Shown here piece after piece: positions 62,769-64,000 of a DNA stretch of 64,000 nucleotides; within the stretch, counting starts at the first letter, position 1; each line of letters starts with the position of its first letter. The notes below the pieces were generated by a model. That model did not search any database, was not told the DNA's origin, and was given only the letters and a program-made list of their open reading frames with translations. The stretch spans positions 124,001-188,000 of the forward strand of contig NZ_JAPFBW010000003.1 of NCBI RefSeq assembly GCF_026153205.1, in the 5' to 3' direction. Source of the stretch: Aquabacterium sp. A7-Y. GTDB taxonomy: Bacteria; Pseudomonadota; Gammaproteobacteria; Burkholderiales; Burkholderiaceae_C. Position numbers and translations under genes: made by a program.

Positions 62769-63608
62769 ATGAATCTGCTTCTGTCTCCGTGGCGCCGCCT
62801 GGCGCGCTACCTGGCCGTGGTGGTCCTGGCCTGTGTGCTCGGCGCCTGCGGCAAGACCGTGGTGCTGCATGCCGGCCTGAGCGACACCGACGCCAACGAG
62901 ATGCTCAGCGTGCTGCAGCGCGGCGGCGTGATGGCCGCCAAGGCGCCGGCCAAGGACGGCGTGGCGCTGCAGGTGTCCGAGCCGGACCTGGCCCGCGCCA
63001 CCGAGTTGCTGACCGCGGCCGGCCTGCCCAGGCGCCAGCTGTCGCACCTCGGGCAGGTGTTCAAGAAGGACGGCATGATCTCGACCCCGCTCGAGGAGCG
63101 TGCCCGCTATATCTACGGCCTGTCGCAGGAGCTGGAGTACACGCTGTCGCAGATCGACCGGGTGGTGGTGGCGCGGGTGCACGTGGTGCTGCCGGAGCGG
63201 GTGGCGCCCGGCGAGCCGGTGCAGCCTTCGTCGGCCTCGGTGTTCATCAAGTACCGCGAGCCGCTGGACAGCGACCTCGTGACGCCGCGCGTGCGCAGCC
63301 TGGTGGCGGCCAGCATCCCGGGCCTGAGCTCCGAGGAGGGCCAGGCCTCCAAGGTCCAGGTGGTCATGGTGCCGGCGACCCAGCCGGCCGACCAGGCCGA
63401 GGCGATGGGCTGGGAGCGTGTGGCCGGCTTCATGGTCGAGTCGCGCTCGGCCGCGGCGCTGCGCACCGCCTTGGCACTGATGGCGCTCGTGATCGGTCTG
63501 CTGCTGCTGGTGATCGTCGGCGCCTGGAGCAACCGGCGTTTCGGCTGGCTCGGCAAGCTGCGGGCGCGTGTGCCGGCGCTGAAGCTGCGGCGGCCGGGGG
63601 CGGCATGA
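62769..63608 (+). CDS. sctJ: Type III inner-ring lipoprotein SctJ (HrcJ)
   Basis: 279 residues from ATG 62769. Lipobox LGAC with Cys27. Ring-building domains: VVLHAGLSDTDANEMLSVLQRGGV and LPERVAPGEP, then a membrane helix (ALALMALVIGLLLLVIVGAW) and a basic tail. This is the YscJ/FliF family. Forms the inner ring beneath SctD. Overlaps the next start as ATGA. Confidence 0.95.
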   Translation: MNLLLSPWRRLARYLAVVVLACVLGACGKTVVLHAGLSDTDANEMLSVLQRGGVMAAKAPAKDGVALQVSEPDLARATELLTAAGLPRRQLSHLGQVFKKDGMISTPLEERARYIYGLSQELEYTLSQIDRVVVARVHVVLPERVAPGEPVQPSSASVFIKYREPLDSDLVTPRVRSLVAASIPGLSSEEGQASKVQVVMVPATQPADQAEAMGWERVAGFMVESRSAAALRTALALMALVIGLLLLVIVGAWSNRRFGWLGKLRARVPALKLRRPGAA

Positions 63609-64000
63609 GCAGTGCCGTCTGCATGCCGGATATCGACCCCGGTTTTGCCGCCTGGTGGTTCGGCGGCTGGCCCGGACATGCGGTCGACGTCGTGCAGCGC
63701 AGCTGCGTGGCGCGCCGCGATGCCGGCGCGATGGCCTGGGGTGACGCGGCGCTGACCTTTTCGCTGGAAGACGCCACGCTGTGGGACTGGCATCACACCT
63801 GCCGCCTGACACCGGACCGCTGGCCGCAGGCCCTCGGTCGCTTCGCCGCTTTCCTGTGCGCCCAGACACCGGCCTTGCTGCATCGCCTGCGCAGCCGCGA
63901 GGAGCGCCAATGGGGCCTCTCGATGGCCAGCACGCAGCCGCTGCCGCGTCGGCTGGACTGGCACAGCTTCGAGTCGTGCACGCTGGAGGCGCTGGCGCTG
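63605..64000 (+). CDS. sctK: Type III protein SctK (HrpD), cut by the right edge
   Basis: 132 codons before the window ends. MSSAVCMPDIDPGFAAWWFG is a short N-terminus; Trp-rich strands and helices follow. In Hrp1 order hrpB-hrcJ-hrpD-hrpE this place is hrpD/SctK, the sorting-platform subunit joining SctQ to SctD. The call relies mainly on synteny because SctK sequences diverge strongly. The rest, and presumably SctL and secretin genes, lie beyond the window. Confidence 0.7.
   Translation, partial: MSSAVCMPDIDPGFAAWWFGGWPGHAVDVVQRSCVARRDAGAMAWGDAALTFSLEDATLWDWHHTCRLTPDRWPQALGRFAAFLCAQTPALLHRLRSREERQWGLSMASTQPLPRRLDWHSFESCTLEALAL

Overview
The window is about 64 kb of very GC-rich DNA with dense, often overlapping genes. 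Gene content fits an environmental Burkholderiales-type betaproteobacterium: a Gram-negative porin, CoA-linked beta-oxidation genes, LysR, GlxA and TetR regulators, a c-di-GMP enzyme, and a betaproteobacterial style of operon packing. No rRNA, tRNA, CRISPR array or transposase was recognised. The genus assignment is inference only; Caldimonas, Roseateles and Rubrivivax relatives are the kind of organism I have in mind.

Left part (1-21.6 kb). An L,D-transpeptidase lipoprotein is cut by the left edge and is divergent from an MFS transporter. A PilB/GspE-like ATPase with no pilus genes nearby follows. Next comes a leftward Rhs polymorphic-toxin locus: a 1393-residue PAAR-Rhs protein with a C-terminal GIY-YIG-like nuclease tip, then a leucine-rich-repeat protein 18 bp downstream that is the candidate immunity gene. 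A 26-bp perfect palindrome lies just upstream of rhs. A secreted two-Apple-domain protein follows, then a leftward operon of dihaem peroxidase, DAHL-type histidine kinase and double-receiver regulator. A GAF protein, a membrane PAS-PAS-GGDEF cyclase, a tautomerase and a GlxA-type regulator complete this part.

Middle part (21.6-38.6 kb). Alanine dehydrogenase is followed by a leftward fatty or aromatic acyl-CoA degradation operon (two acyl-CoA dehydrogenases, acyl-CoA ligase, FadJ-type enzyme). It faces a regulator made of two fused TetR units. A porin is divergent from a LysR gene, which precedes a peptide-type ABC uptake cluster (binding protein and two permeases, no ATPase) and a metallo-beta-lactamase-fold hydrolase. 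A cation/proton antiporter ends this part.

Right part (38.7-64 kb). This is most of a type III secretion system of Hrp1 layout: W-(chaperone)-X-Y-V-D-N-O-P-Q-R-S-T-U, and then I-J-K running off the right edge. Its regulators are present: two sigma-54 activators and an ECF sigma factor of HrpL type. A set of class I chaperones and exported-protein candidates lies to the left. I found five matches to the HrpL-type promoter in front of the relevant units (GGAACC-N15/16-[GC]CACNNA). This supports a cascade from the two activators to the HrpL-like sigma factor and then to the apparatus, chaperones and effectors. Between SctU and SctI sit unrelated genes: a P-loop ATPase with an AT-rich promoter, and a cytosolic L,D-transpeptidase-fold protein overlapping an exported partner. 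The latter looks like a peptidoglycan-directed toxin-immunity pair.

Points most worth attention are the local hrp-box regulon with a GCAC variant, SctX/SctY-like genes inside a Hrp1-type operon, the L,D-transpeptidase/exported-protein pair, the Rhs GIY-YIG/LRR pair, a chaperone gene split by a one-base indel, and the C-terminal motif shared by two putative secreted proteins.
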